Assembly: GCF_000285495.1 (NCBI RefSeq) | Contig: NZ_HE610979.1 | Span: forward strand, 12,295-76,294 | Direction of reading: 5' to 3' | DNA length: 64,000 nucleotides | Origin: Oceanobacillus massiliensis str. N'diop | GTDB lineage: Bacteria; Bacillota; Bacilli; Bacillales; Amphibacillaceae | Shown here: positions 25,676 to 35,617 of the stretch, in pieces | How positions within the stretch are numbered: position 1 is the stretch's first letter | How the letters are laid out: each line of letters starts with the position of its first letter | Translations under genes and position numbers: made by a program | Notes under the pieces: model-generated | Seen by the model: only the letters and a program-made list of their open reading frames with translations | Told to the model about the DNA's origin: nothing | Databases searched by the model: none

Positions 25676-26671
25676 CTAAAATAAACTCAAATCCCATTGA
25701 TTCGCTATATGACGCAAAAGCTTTATACCAGCCATACTATTTCCCTGATTATCAAGTGCAGGTCCATAGACACCGATTCCGCAGCCTTCCAGAAAAGGGA
25801 ACTCTTCTTCCCTGACCCGCGGTGGAACGACAGCCATTATCCCGCCTGACACACCGCTTTTAGCCGGTATCCCAACATAGGCGGCAAATTTCCCTGAGGC
25901 ATCATACATTCCGCATGTCAGCATTAAGGCCTTCGCAAGCCTCGTTACTTTTCTCGGGATAATCTCTTCCTCTGTATCCGGATCAAGCCCATCGTTGGAT
26001 AATACCAGTCCAATTCTCGCCAGGTCATCAATTGTCACATCAATTGAGCATTGCTTAAAATAAGTTTCCAAAGTAATCCCCAAATCGGATTCCAAATACC
26101 CCTCTTCCAGCAGGTAATAGCCAATCGCTCTGTTCCTCATGGACGTGTCCCGCTCCGACTCATATGCTTCCACATTTATTTCTGGACGATAACCGATTAT
26201 CTTTTCCAGCAAAATAAAAAGTGTTTCCAATTTCTGATCAGAAGTATTCCCTTCAAGCATGGAGGAAATGGTAAGTGCTCCCGAGTTAACAAGCGGGTTG
26301 AATGGTTTTTTGGGCTGTGTCATCTCGAGATGCATAATCGAATTAAACGCTTCTCCGGTCGGTTCCACGTCAACACGGTTCAAGACATAGGATAACCCTC
26401 TTTCCATACATGCTACAATAAAGGTAAGGATTTTTGAAATGCTTTGGATGGTAAATTTTGACTCTATTGTGCCGGATTTGATAGTCCCTCCATTTTTTCC
26501 AATAATGGAGATACCCAATGCTTCCCTATCAGCAGCTGCCAAAACGGGGATATAAGAGGCAACCTCTCCCTCCACGGTCTGTTTCTTAAAAAAACTTACC
26601 CAGTTATCTACATAATCCTGGAGCCACTTTTCCGTTAATTCCATATTTAAGTTAGCTGATCCTTGTACCAT
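25676..26671 (-). CDS. glsA: Glutaminase A
   Basis: 331 residues, GAGGTG site seven bases before ATG. Beta-lactamase-like glutaminase: Ser-Lys dyad in FTIQSISK near residue 75, PFNPLVNSGALTISSML, YLLEEGYLESDLGITLETYFKQCSI, CGMYDASGKFAAYVGIPAKSGVSGGIMAVVP. Hydrolyses glutamine to glutamate and ammonia. Slightly longer than the 309-residue E. coli YneH type. Downstream SRAP gene is probably in the same transcript. Confidence 0.96.
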   Translation of the reverse strand: MVQGSANLNMELTEKWLQDYVDNWVSFFKKQTVEGEVASYIPVLAAADREALGISIIGKNGGTIKSGTIESKFTIQSISKILTFIVACMERGLSYVLNRVDVEPTGEAFNSIMHLEMTQPKKPFNPLVNSGALTISSMLEGNTSDQKLETLFILLEKIIGYRPEINVEAYESERDTSMRNRAIGYYLLEEGYLESDLGITLETYFKQCSIDVTIDDLARIGLVLSNDGLDPDTEEEIIPRKVTRLAKALMLTCGMYDASGKFAAYVGIPAKSGVSGGIMAVVPPRVREEEFPFLEGCGIGVYGPALDNQGNSMAGIKLLRHIANQWDLSLF

Positions 26672-26810
26672 TTATTACACCTCATTAGCAATATGTAGTT
26701 AAATCAGTATGTAAATCGCTATACCCTTTCACTATCTATTCTACCCATCTGCAGAATTATAATTGTACTTCGTGTCAAAACAATTCAATCCCGTGTCATA
26801 AAAGTAGTGA

Positions 26811-26842
26811 AAAAAAAGACCAGCCCGTTTGAGCTGGTCTTT
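26811..26842 (-). terminator. Terminator of the CAP-domain gene
   Basis: AAAGACCAGC and GCTGGTCTTT with an 8-nt loop, followed on the minus strand by a run of T. Confidence 0.85.
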
Positions 26843-26937
26843 CCAATCAGTATTTTTATTCAGTTACCTTCAGCTTAAAACGCCTTTATCGTTTCGATTG
26901 GATTGACGGACGCTTTATTGCTGGTTTTGCTTTATAC

Positions 26938-27852
26938 TTATTTTCCAATAAATTGTTGTGTCCAGTGGTTACCTTGTTCAACATATCCTACTCCGATATG
27001 CGTGTAGTCGCCATTTAAGATGTTTGCACGGTGACCTTCACTGTTCATCCAGGCATTTACTACTTCTTCAGGAGTACGTTGTCCTTGTGCAATGTTTTCA
27101 CCAGCAGTGCTGTATGAGATTCCAAAGCTCTTCATCATATCAAATGGCGAGCCATATGTTGGGCTATTATGGTCAAAATAGTTATTTGTTGCCATATCAT
27201 TTGATTTTTCACGTGCCACTTTGCTTAATTCTGTATCAATCTCCAGAGGTGCCAAACCTTGCTTAGCTCTTTCCTGGTTTGTCAATTCAACTACCTCTTG
27301 TTCAAATTGGCTTAATTCTGATTGTTGCTGATTCTGAGCTGGCTGTTCTTCTTGTTGTGCTGGTTGCTTAGCAGGTGCTGCCGGTTGTGCTGGTTGCTCC
27401 TCTTTAGCAGGTGCCTCCTGTGCTGGCTTTTCAGCTGCTGGTTTTTCTTGTTCTGCCGGCTTCTCTTTAGCTGGTTGTTCTTTGGCAGGCTGTTCTGCCT
27501 CTGCCGGTTTTTCCTTCTGAGGCTGTTTCACTTCTTCTTTAGCTTTGTTTTCTTCTTTATTTTTATCTTCATCTTTAGCATTTTGTTGAGCATTATTCTG
27601 CTTTTCTACTTTGAAAGAATTCCAGTCAAATTCGCTCCAATTAATATCGAACCGATTCATGACCTTATCCAGTATACCTTGTACATCTTCCCCTGAAGCT
27701 GTACCCCATTGTCCATTAATAGAGTAATAGACTTTATATGAACTGTTTAACTGGTTATCTTGATTAGTTGAAGCTTCCGCATTAGTTGAAAAAGTTCCAC
27801 CGAATAATAAAGCTGCTGACAATGCAGTAGCTATTCCTACTTTTTTAAACAT
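26938..27852 (-). CDS. Secreted CAP-domain protein, YkwD-like
   Basis: 304 residues from the ATG at 27852 (AAGGAG upstream). Signal peptide (IATALSAALLFGGTFSTNAEA), a 60-residue N-terminal part with YYSINGQWGTASGEDVQGILDKV, then about 90 residues very rich in Lys/Glu/Pro/Ala/Gln with repeated PAKE/PAEQ words (wall-spanning linker), and a C-terminal CAP/SCP domain: LTNQERAKQGLAPLEID, FDHNSP, AGENIAQGQRTPEEVVNAWMNSEGHRANILN, HIGVGYV. Related Bacillus proteins are exported, some in spores; the activity is unknown. Confidence 0.92.
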   Translation of the reverse strand: MFKKVGIATALSAALLFGGTFSTNAEASTNQDNQLNSSYKVYYSINGQWGTASGEDVQGILDKVMNRFDINWSEFDWNSFKVEKQNNAQQNAKDEDKNKEENKAKEEVKQPQKEKPAEAEQPAKEQPAKEKPAEQEKPAAEKPAQEAPAKEEQPAQPAAPAKQPAQQEEQPAQNQQQSELSQFEQEVVELTNQERAKQGLAPLEIDTELSKVAREKSNDMATNNYFDHNSPTYGSPFDMMKSFGISYSTAGENIAQGQRTPEEVVNAWMNSEGHRANILNGDYTHIGVGYVEQGNHWTQQFIGK

Positions 27853-28080
27853 GTAATGCACTCTCCTTCTGGTTTTTGTTGTTGTCGCTTGGTGCAAAAT
27901 TATCATAGCATAGGTTTTTTGTAATAATAGAGGAAGGGATTTCCATAATGGTTCATTTGTTGCGGTAATTTATGCCTGTTAATCTCAAACCCTTATATAT
28001 AATAGAAATAGTAAACACCCTAAAAACGGATAAACAGGAAAATGTTCAATGAGCAGGAATATTTTACTACAAACAAGTGG

Positions 28081-28110
28081 TTGACACCTTTTATATCAAG
28101 GGTTTATATT
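28081..28110 (+). promoter_or_regulatory. Candidate sigma-A promoter ahead of mreBH
   Basis: TTGACA (28081-28086) with 17-18 bases to TTATAT/TATATT. It leaves a leader of about 200 nt before mreBH. Within it, TCAGG (near 28228) and CCTGA (near 28248) could pair. Nothing else was seen in 27853-28315. Confidence 0.5.
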
Positions 28111-28315
28111 ACATCCTGCAATAATTTGTAATAAAAATGTCACTTGATTTTCCCCCATTGAATGTTTTAATTTTAAGAGTAACGTACTTTATAGTTGGGG
28201 AAAATCTATCGCTTTTTTCTGGTCGGAGTCAGGAAGAACTCTACCTCCTGAAACTGTAAATTCTTATTAAAGAGTAATATAAAAAAATAATCTGTCATCA
28301 TTGGAGGATCATACT

Positions 28316-29323
28316 ATGTTTTCAAATGCTGAAATCGGTATCGACTTGGGTACTGCTAATATTCTTGTCTACTCAAAATCAAAAGGAATTGTCTTAAACG
28401 AGCCATCTGTTGTGGCAATTGATATTAATACGAAACAGGTTGTAGCTGTAGGTTCAGAAGCAAAAGAAATGGTCGGTAAAACACCGAAACATATTGTACC
28501 TATTCGCCCCTTAAAAGATGGCGTCATCGCGGATTTTGATGTAACGGCTCAAATGTTGAAAGAATTATTGAAAAAAGTAAGCAAAACGCTTGGCATGTCT
28601 ATGCGCAAGCCAACCGTGGTCGTATGCACCCCTTCAGGGAGCACTACTGTCGAAAGAAGGGCAATTCATAACGCTGTTACAAGTTACGGGGCAAAACAAG
28701 TTCATTTAATTGAAGAACCTGTTGCAGCAGCAATTGGAGCAGACCTTCCTGTTGATGAACCAATCGCCAATGTGATTGTGGATATCGGTGGAGGAACGTC
28801 AGAAGTAGGCATCATTTCATTCGGCGGGATTGTATCCTGTAATTCTGTCCGTACGGCAGGAGATAAAATGGATGAGGAAATAATTCAGCATATCCGCAAG
28901 AAATACAACATTCTTATCGGTGAACGTACTGCTGAGAATATCAAAATGGAAATCGGTTATGCGCATCCGAATCACAAAGAAGTAACAATGGACATTCGCG
29001 GCCGCGATATGGTGACCGGTTTGCCAAAAACAATTGAAATCTCTTCCACTGAAATCTACCATGCTATCAAAGAATCTCTGGAACAGATTTTGGAAACCAT
29101 CCGTTCCACATTGGAAGAATGCCCTCCAGAATTGAGCGGGGATATTGTTGACAATGGAATTGTATTGACTGGCGGTGGATCGCAATTAAATGGCATGCAG
29201 GATTGGCTGTCTGATGAGATAAGTGTTCCTGTACACATGGCTCCAAATCCACTTGAATCCGTTGCAATCGGAACAGGGCGCGCACTTAAAATGATCGGTA
29301 AACTGCAAAAGGCAGCAAAATAA
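28316..29323 (+). CDS. mreBH: Rod-shape protein MreBH (actin-like)
   Basis: 335 residues from the ATG at 28316 (GGAGGA upstream), exactly the length of B. subtilis MreBH. Actin-fold nucleotide motifs: [16 protein letters not shown] (phosphate 1), [20 protein letters not shown] (phosphate 2), and [18 protein letters not shown] (adenosine). Shared family stretch [19 protein letters not shown]. The isolated position, away from mreCD, suits the MreBH paralogue, which guides lateral-wall synthesis and the LytE hydrolase in B. subtilis. Confidence 0.93.
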   Translation: MFSNAEIGIDLGTANILVYSKSKGIVLNEPSVVAIDINTKQVVAVGSEAKEMVGKTPKHIVPIRPLKDGVIADFDVTAQMLKELLKKVSKTLGMSMRKPTVVVCTPSGSTTVERRAIHNAVTSYGAKQVHLIEEPVAAAIGADLPVDEPIANVIVDIGGGTSEVGIISFGGIVSCNSVRTAGDKMDEEIIQHIRKKYNILIGERTAENIKMEIGYAHPNHKEVTMDIRGRDMVTGLPKTIEISSTEIYHAIKESLEQILETIRSTLEECPPELSGDIVDNGIVLTGGGSQLNGMQDWLSDEISVPVHMAPNPLESVAIGTGRALKMIGKLQKAAK

Positions 29324-29420
29324 TTCCGGTTCGTATACATCTCAAATGTATGTAATACAGTCTCGTTAGGGATTGGATTGGATAAGATTATCCAGTGTTT
29401 TCCATTAAAGAATAAAATCT

Positions 29421-29478
29421 AAAAGCCAGTTCAAGTTGATTGCCGATATATCAGCAATCGTTTGAACTGGCTTTTTAA
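29421..29478. terminator. Terminator after mreBH with nested hairpin
   Basis: AAAAGCCAGTTCAA (29421-29434) pairs with TTGAACTGGCTTTT (29462-29475); inside, GATTGC and GCAATC form a second stem around a GATATATC word. The flanking A and T runs let it serve both mreBH and the convergent lysine dehydrogenase gene. Confidence 0.88.
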
Positions 29479-29514
29479 AATTGTCTTATTCATTTCTTCC
29501 ACTAAAAAACAGAT

Positions 29515-30684
29515 TTAAGCAGGGGATGATTTTCCGCTGGTTACAGACTCGACAATATGGACCCCGCGTTTTTTCATCTCTTCTATATACGATTGCCCTG
29601 GTACAATCTGTTCAGGTGGATAAATGCCTTTTTTATCTATCGTTCCCTTCCCTACCATTTGAGCTACGACCGAAATGGTATTGGCAGTAGCTCGTGCCAT
29701 GGCGGTTACTTTTGTTTGCTGATCCTTATATGTGATCATCTCATATTGATAGGAAACAGGCTCCCCATCTTTTTCTCCAGAAACGATTACTCTTAATAAC
29801 ACGGCATCCTCTTTATCACCAAGTTCGACAATCGGATCCAGTGCTTTCAGGAGCACTTCACGCGGGCTTACCATGCTGCCATTCACTTCCACTTCATAAT
29901 GGAGCTTTGTCAGATTCAGGTCGACCAGCAGTTTAAACTTCTCCGCGTGGCCAGGATAGCGGATCGTTTTATATTCGAGTGTCTCTATATTCGGAAATGA
30001 AAGGGAAAGGGTCGATGTTCCACCAGATGTATGAAAGGCCTCCAGTGGACCGAATTTCTCAAAGTGAACCTTTTCAACTTCGCTAAGGGAAGGGATTTCC
30101 TGCTTCAGCCCATTTCGGATAATGAGAGATGGGTCTGTATAATGGTCAAATACCCCCTCCATGGAAAAAACGTGATTATATTCAATTGGTGGTTCTGGCC
30201 TTACCGGGATACCGCCTACGTACAGCTTAATTGATTTCACCTTATCCAATTTACTTGCACCATACCCAGATAAGATATTGATCATACCCGGTGCCACTCC
30301 AAGGTCGGGTATGAGTGTAACGTTAGCCGCTTTCGCATCTTCTGCCATTTTCAGTACTTTATCTGTCATATGGCCAATATGTCCTCCCAGATCAACAGAG
30401 CTCACCCCAACCGCAATCGCTGTTTTGGCCACTACTTCATTAAAGGAATAAAAGAGGGCATTGATTATCACATCAAAGCTTTTCATAAATGCTGCAAGTT
30501 CTCCTTGTTCAGCAGCATTTACCTGAAATGCCTTTAGTTTAGCTGAGTTCAGCTGATCACAGATTGCCTGTGCGCGGCCGATATCAATGTCTGCCAGCCC
30601 TACAGTATCTACATCCGTACTCTTGACCAAATCACGCACTGCCTCTTTCCCCATTAGCCCTGCACCAAGTACTCCTATCTTCAT
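29515..30684 (-). CDS. L-lysine 6-dehydrogenase
   Basis: 389 residues from the ATG at 30684 (GGGAGTG upstream). Rossmann motif [16 protein letters not shown], then [58 protein letters not shown] and the C-terminal [11 protein letters not shown]. These stretches agree with the characterised lysine 6-dehydrogenase of Geobacillus stearothermophilus as I remember it. The enzyme oxidises the epsilon-amino group of lysine to give 2-aminoadipate 6-semialdehyde. Directly downstream of the matching semialdehyde dehydrogenase, which supports the call. Confidence 0.9.
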   Translation of the reverse strand: MKIGVLGAGLMGKEAVRDLVKSTDVDTVGLADIDIGRAQAICDQLNSAKLKAFQVNAAEQGELAAFMKSFDVIINALFYSFNEVVAKTAIAVGVSSVDLGGHIGHMTDKVLKMAEDAKAANVTLIPDLGVAPGMINILSGYGASKLDKVKSIKLYVGGIPVRPEPPIEYNHVFSMEGVFDHYTDPSLIIRNGLKQEIPSLSEVEKVHFEKFGPLEAFHTSGGTSTLSLSFPNIETLEYKTIRYPGHAEKFKLLVDLNLTKLHYEVEVNGSMVSPREVLLKALDPIVELGDKEDAVLLRVIVSGEKDGEPVSYQYEMITYKDQQTKVTAMARATANTISVVAQMVGKGTIDKKGIYPPEQIVPGQSYIEEMKKRGVHIVESVTSGKSSPA

Positions 30685-30780
30685 ATTGCTCACTCCCTGC
30701 AGTTTACTGGAATATATCCAAATGCGGATGCAAAACATCTATTTGTTTCACCGCAATTTGAACAGCATTCTATAAGTAGC

Positions 30781-32280
30781 TTATGATTCCACATCTATTT
30801 GTGCGCGCTGCAGTTTTCCGCTATAGTCCACATAGATTGCCTTCCACTCCGTAAATACATCCAGGGCCTGCACGCCGGAATCGCGGTGTCCATTGCCGGT
30901 TCCTTTTGTGCCACCGAACGGCAGATGAATTTCCGCACCCGTCGTTCCTGCATTCACATAGACGATTCCCGTATCCAAATCTCTTTGTGCCCTAAATACT
31001 TGGTTCACATCATTGGTGAAAATGGAACTTGAAAGACCATATTCCACACCATTATTCATCTCTACCGCCTCATCAAAGCTTTTCACCGGGATAATGGAAA
31101 CTACTGGTCCAAAGATCTCTTCCTGGGCAATCCTCATGTTTGCAGTTACATCCGTAAATAAAGTAGGAGCAAAATAAAACCCGTCTTTGTGGTCATCATC
31201 TATAACCTGCTGTCCGCCGGTAAGCAATATAGCCCCCTCATCTTTTCCAATCTCAATATATTCCTTAATCTTATCGATTCCAGTCTGGTTGATGATCGGT
31301 CCCACCTTAACCGATTCATCCAAACCATTCCCAATGGTCAGCTTATCCATGGCTGCAAGCAGCCGTTCTTCCAGATCCTGCTTCACCTTCTCATGAACGA
31401 TTACACGGCTGCATGCCGTACAACGTTGCCCACTTGTACCGAATGCACTCCAAAGGATTCCCTCCACCGCAAGTTGGAGATCGGCATCATCCATAACAAT
31501 TACTGCATTCTTCCCGCCCATTTCCAAGGAAACCTTTTTCAATTGCTTCCCGCATTTCTCTGCAATGCTCCGCCCTGTATCATTTGATCCAGTAAATGAT
31601 ATAACCCGTATTTCCTTATGCTGTACCATCGCTTCACCAACTGCCGAACCGGACCCAAAAACAACATTCAGAACACCACTGGGAAGACCTGCTTCTTCGA
31701 AAATTTTGGCCAGTTCATATGCCATGATCGGTGTCTCGGTTGCCGGTTTCCATACGACTGCATTGCCCGCCAGAATCGCCGGGAAGGATTTCCAGGTCGC
31801 AATTGCTATCGGGAAATTCCATGGTGTAATGAGCCCGACCACACCAACAGGGACGCGATTACTCATGGCGAATTTATCTTTTAGTTCAGCAGGCGTAGTC
31901 TGGCCGAATAAACGGCGCCCTTCACCTGCCATATAATAGGCCATATCAATTCCTTCCTGGACCTCGCCGCGGGCCTCCTCAATTACCTTACCGTTTTCCA
32001 TTGTCAGCAGCTGGGAAAGCCTCTCCTTCCTCTCTTTCATCAGAAAGCCGACTCTATATAATACCTCTGCCCGCTGTGGGGCTGGAACTAGCCTCCAATC
32101 CTGCTGTGCTTTTTTAGCAGCCTTTACTGCCTCTTCTACACTATCCGTACCTGATAAGGGCACCTGCACGATTGTCTCACCTGTTGCTGGGTTAATTACC
32201 CCTCGCGATTCTTTTACGGCCTGCCATATGCCACCTATATAGTTCATTATTTGTGGGACATCTAACGATACTGCTGCCAT
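30781..32280 (-). CDS. 2-Aminoadipate-6-semialdehyde dehydrogenase (aldehyde dehydrogenase family)
   Basis: 499 residues, standard ALDH length. NAD-binding and active-site motifs: TPWNFPIAIATWK, GSNDTGRSIAEKCGKQLKKVSLEMGGKNA (catalytic Glu), FGTSGQRCTACSR (catalytic Cys), EEIFGPVVSI, and LPFGGTKGTGNGHRDSG near the end. The pairing with lysine 6-dehydrogenase indicates the second step of lysine breakdown, semialdehyde to 2-aminoadipate; by sequence alone a general aldehyde dehydrogenase is possible. GGGGAGG ribosome site. Confidence 0.88.
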   Translation of the reverse strand: MAAVSLDVPQIMNYIGGIWQAVKESRGVINPATGETIVQVPLSGTDSVEEAVKAAKKAQQDWRLVPAPQRAEVLYRVGFLMKERKERLSQLLTMENGKVIEEARGEVQEGIDMAYYMAGEGRRLFGQTTPAELKDKFAMSNRVPVGVVGLITPWNFPIAIATWKSFPAILAGNAVVWKPATETPIMAYELAKIFEEAGLPSGVLNVVFGSGSAVGEAMVQHKEIRVISFTGSNDTGRSIAEKCGKQLKKVSLEMGGKNAVIVMDDADLQLAVEGILWSAFGTSGQRCTACSRVIVHEKVKQDLEERLLAAMDKLTIGNGLDESVKVGPIINQTGIDKIKEYIEIGKDEGAILLTGGQQVIDDDHKDGFYFAPTLFTDVTANMRIAQEEIFGPVVSIIPVKSFDEAVEMNNGVEYGLSSSIFTNDVNQVFRAQRDLDTGIVYVNAGTTGAEIHLPFGGTKGTGNGHRDSGVQALDVFTEWKAIYVDYSGKLQRAQIDVES

Positions 32281-32363
32281 ACCTTTCCTCCCCTTTCTTA
32301 CTTCAATTCTTTAACAGCCAATAAACAGGTACCTATACAGAAGGATATGTAAGGTTTACACCA

Positions 32364-32393
32364 AGTATAAATGTGTACAACTTAGTTATTCAA
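32364..32393 (-). promoter_or_regulatory. Candidate promoter of the lysine catabolic operon
   Basis: On the minus strand TTGAAT (32393-32388), 18-bp spacer, TATACT (32369-32364). The opposite-strand gene has a TATACT-type -10 near 32602. No clear operator in 32394-32600. Confidence 0.55.
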
Positions 32394-32647
32394 CTATTTT
32401 TAATATAATGAATTTATTGTTAATTATACGTACTGATCAATCAACGGCATTGCTTCCAAATAAATAACGAAAATCAAAATGGGTATTTCACAAAGACATA
32501 CATTTGTTTAGAATATACGATGTTTGCGGACTGTGAACCTCTATAGATGACCAGCCATACACCGATTCCATATCGGCATTCAATGCAGCATGCGATTGTG
32601 TTATACTAGGAAGATAATTTTTTCACATACGAAAGGAATTTTGACTC

Positions 32648-33991
32648 ATGGACAACAAGAAAGATCAATGGTCGACCAAGCTCGGCTTTATATTATCATC
32701 TGCAGGAGCAGCCATCGGGCTCGGTGCCATTTGGAAGTTTCCCTATATGACTGGAACAAACGGCGGCGGGGCTTTCTTCCTGTTATTTATTGCATTCACA
32801 GTACTGATCGGCCTCCCGCTTCTAATTGCGGAATTCATTATCGGCAGGGGCGCCCAGAAGGAAGCAGTAAGTGCCTACCAGAAGCTGGCACCCAGAGCTC
32901 CCTGGTCATTGATTGGTCACTGGGGAGTTGCAGGAGCCTTTATTCTTATGTCATTTTACAGTGTTGTCGGCGGATGGGTACTTATTTACAGCCTTCTGTC
33001 GATTCCAGGGAAAATCATTCAGGAAAATGCTGACTACCCTGAATTATTTGCAGCGATTACAGGCAGCCCGCTTCTGACAATTGCTGGTCTTGCACTGTTT
33101 GTGCTTCTGAATATTATCGTTGTTTCATTTGGAATTAAAGATGGAATCGAAAAGGCAAGTAAGTTGCTAATGCCATTATTATTTGTTTTTTTCATTGTGA
33201 TTGTGATTCGCTCAGTTACCTTTGACGGAGCGATGGAGGGAATTCGCTTTTTCCTGCAGCCCGATTTTTCGGAGCTAAACGCAGAGAACGTTCTATATGC
33301 TTTAGGACAGGCATTCTTTTCCCTCGCAGTCGGTATTTCGGTAATGGTGACATATAGTTCCTATCTAAAAAAAGATGTCAGCATACCTGCTTCAGCGGGT
33401 TCTGTCGCTGTGATGAATATTTTTGTATCTCTATTGGCAGGACTTGCCATTTTCCCTGTCGTCTTTGCCTTTGGACTCGAACCTGCAGAAGGACCGGGAC
33501 TGCTATTCATTGTCCTCCCGGAAGCCTTTGCCCAAATGCCATTTGGCGAACTATTCTTATGCTTGTTCCTTTTGCTGTTTTTGTTTGCCGTTATGACTTC
33601 CTCATTCAGTATGCTTGAGATTATCACATCAGCATTTACGGAGAAAAAAGAAAGGTCCCGCAAGAAGGTATCGTTTTTAGCTGGGATACTCGTGATTATT
33701 GCCGGAATACCTGCAGCATTGTCATCCAACCTGCTTGCAGAGTTCAAGATTTTTGGCAAGACTGTTTTCGATGCAAGCGATTTTCTGGTAAGTAATATCA
33801 TGCTGCCGGCAGGATGTCTGTTTATCGCCTTATTCATCGGCTTTATCATGGATAGAACATTGATCAAGCAGGAGTTTTCCAACGGTAATAAACTTCAGGG
33901 CGGTACCTATCTTATATGGTTCCAACTAATGCGCTGGATTGTTCCAATCACAATATTAATCGTTTTTCTTAGCACATTAGGGGTAATATAA
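32648..33991 (+). CDS. Neurotransmitter:sodium symporter family transporter
   Basis: 447 residues, eleven to twelve spans. TM1 carries the LeuT-type Na+ site LSSAGAAIGLGAIWKFPYMTGTNGGGAFFLLF; TM6 region ALGQAFFSLAVGISVMVTYSSYL; TM8 LLLFLFAVMTSSFSMLE. These are the YocR/YhdH type of Bacillus Na+-dependent transporters for amino acids. Divergent from the lysine catabolic genes, so an amino-acid (possibly lysine or a related one) uptake role is a contextual guess. Confidence 0.92.
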   Translation: MDNKKDQWSTKLGFILSSAGAAIGLGAIWKFPYMTGTNGGGAFFLLFIAFTVLIGLPLLIAEFIIGRGAQKEAVSAYQKLAPRAPWSLIGHWGVAGAFILMSFYSVVGGWVLIYSLLSIPGKIIQENADYPELFAAITGSPLLTIAGLALFVLLNIIVVSFGIKDGIEKASKLLMPLLFVFFIVIVIRSVTFDGAMEGIRFFLQPDFSELNAENVLYALGQAFFSLAVGISVMVTYSSYLKKDVSIPASAGSVAVMNIFVSLLAGLAIFPVVFAFGLEPAEGPGLLFIVLPEAFAQMPFGELFLCLFLLLFLFAVMTSSFSMLEIITSAFTEKKERSRKKVSFLAGILVIIAGIPAALSSNLLAEFKIFGKTVFDASDFLVSNIMLPAGCLFIALFIGFIMDRTLIKQEFSNGNKLQGGTYLIWFQLMRWIVPITILIVFLSTLGVI

Positions 33992-34027
33992 GAAGAAACG
34001 CGAATTCATCAGAAGGAGAGTTAACTG

Positions 34028-35377
34028 ATGCCACAGAAGAGAATTATTATTGTTGGCGGAGTCGGTGGTGGCGCAACCGTTGCTGCCCAAATACGCAGAA
34101 CTGACCAAGATTCCGAAATCATGATGTTTGAAAAGTGTGGATATATTTCCTTTGCCAATTGCGGCATGCCCTATCATATCGGCGGGACAGTCGAAAAGCG
34201 GGATACGTTATTATATCCAGTTGAAAAGTTCGCAGGTAAATACAATGTCCAGGTCAATATCCGTTCGGAAGTTACCTCCATTAACCGTTTCAAGAAGACG
34301 ATTACGTATAAGAAAAAGGAAACAATACAGGAAGTACATTATGATAAACTCATCCTTTCTCCGGGTGCTTCCCCTGTTGTTCCCCAAGTAGAAGGGATAG
34401 ATAACAGCAGGACATTTGCATTGCGCACGATTGAGGATATGGACAGGATCATTGAATTTATAAACTCTTCCAAGCCAGTTTCAGTCACCGTTGCAGGGGC
34501 AGGATTTATTGGTATGGAAATGCTTGGAAACCTGCAGGCATTAGGACTGGATTGTACAATCGTCGACAGGTCTTCACAGCTTGTTGGGAATTTGGATAAA
34601 GAAGTATCAGAGATTATTGAGGGGCATTTGAAAGAAAAAGGTGTCAACATCATCCTGAACGACGGCTTGCAGGCATTTGGAGATGACGGCAGGACTCTCC
34701 TCTTAAATAGCGGAGAAAAAATAAAGGCCGATATGACGATTCTCGCGATTGGAATTAAGCCGAATACCGAATTGGCAACCGGTGCCTCGCTTGAGTTAGG
34801 AAGTACTGGAGCAATAGCTGTCAATGACTATATGCAGACAAGTGATCCGGATATCTATGCACTTGGTGATGCCGTTGAAACCAAAGATTTCCTGACTGGT
34901 TCTCCCAGATACATCGCACTCGCCTGGCCAGCCCACAGACAGGCTTATATTATAGCCAGTCATTTGAATGGCGGGCAAACCCCTTATCACGCAAACCAGG
35001 GATCCGCTATCCTGAAAGTGTTTGATTTGACGGTTGCCTTGACTGGCCATAGCAGCAAGACACTTGCAGAAGAAGGGATAGATTTTAAAGAAACATTTTT
35101 ACCCAGCTATTCCCACGCAGCATATTACCCAGGATCTGAAAAGCTATGGATAAAAATATTCTATAGCAAAGAAAGCGGATTGCTCTATGGCGCAAATGTA
35201 GTAGGATTTGATGGTGTCGATAAGCGGATGGCAGTACTTGCAACTGCCATTAAGGGAAAATTGACTATAGCGGACCTTCCCGAACTCGAGCTCGGGTATT
35301 CTCCCGCCTATTCGAGCTCCAAGGACCCTATCAACAGCATTGGATACAAGGCATTAAGCGAATGGAATAAAGAATAG
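34028..35377 (+). CDS. CoA-disulfide reductase
   Basis: 449 residues. FAD motif RIIIVGGVGGGATVAAQIRR, single redox-active Cys45 in SFANCGMPYHIGG (the CoADR-type active site), NAD(P)H-binding VTVAGAGFIGMEMLGNL, and FAD site DIYALGDAVE. C-terminal dimer domain has GYSPAYSSSKDPIN. Reduces CoA disulfide with NAD(P)H, a low-molecular-weight thiol system in Gram-positives. 36 bases downstream of the NSS transporter with its own GGAG site. Confidence 0.93.
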   Translation: MPQKRIIIVGGVGGGATVAAQIRRTDQDSEIMMFEKCGYISFANCGMPYHIGGTVEKRDTLLYPVEKFAGKYNVQVNIRSEVTSINRFKKTITYKKKETIQEVHYDKLILSPGASPVVPQVEGIDNSRTFALRTIEDMDRIIEFINSSKPVSVTVAGAGFIGMEMLGNLQALGLDCTIVDRSSQLVGNLDKEVSEIIEGHLKEKGVNIILNDGLQAFGDDGRTLLLNSGEKIKADMTILAIGIKPNTELATGASLELGSTGAIAVNDYMQTSDPDIYALGDAVETKDFLTGSPRYIALAWPAHRQAYIIASHLNGGQTPYHANQGSAILKVFDLTVALTGHSSKTLAEEGIDFKETFLPSYSHAAYYPGSEKLWIKIFYSKESGLLYGANVVGFDGVDKRMAVLATAIKGKLTIADLPELELGYSPAYSSSKDPINSIGYKALSEWNKE

Positions 35378-35379
35378 AA

Positions 35380-35540
35380 GAGCAGATCGCCGGTCAGCAG
35401 CGTACGGTCTGAACCGCAGGAGATAAAGGCAACCAGTTGAACGAACTGAGCCGATGTAAACTTATTCCACCGGGGTAAGGGAAGTATCGCTAGCCGCTGG
35501 CGCCTGCAGCTGAGCCTGGTTTTAATTGTTATTCACATTC
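35380..35540. other. GC-richer non-coding patch after CoA-disulfide reductase
   Basis: No open frame of note, base composition clearly richer in G+C than the genes around it, and short self-complementary words (GCTAGC, GGCGCC, CTGCAG). It may be a decayed insertion or repeat; no boundary or repeat ends could be identified. Confidence 0.3.
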
Positions 35541-35570
35541 AACCGATTTTATAATTTCCCAGACAGTAAA

Positions 35571-35600
35571 AAAATCCCGGCGACATTGCCGGGATTTTGC
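35571..35600 (-). terminator. Terminator of the 222-residue hypothetical gene
   Basis: AAAATCCCGGC pairs with GCCGGGATTTT around a 6-nt loop; T-run on the minus strand. Confidence 0.85.
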
Positions 35601-35617
35601 TTTCTTTACAGACAAGA

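Noticed and set aside
32648-33033. 147-codon frame overlapping the NSS transporter
   Set aside because: Alternative frame of the same DNA; the transporter frame has clear family motifs.
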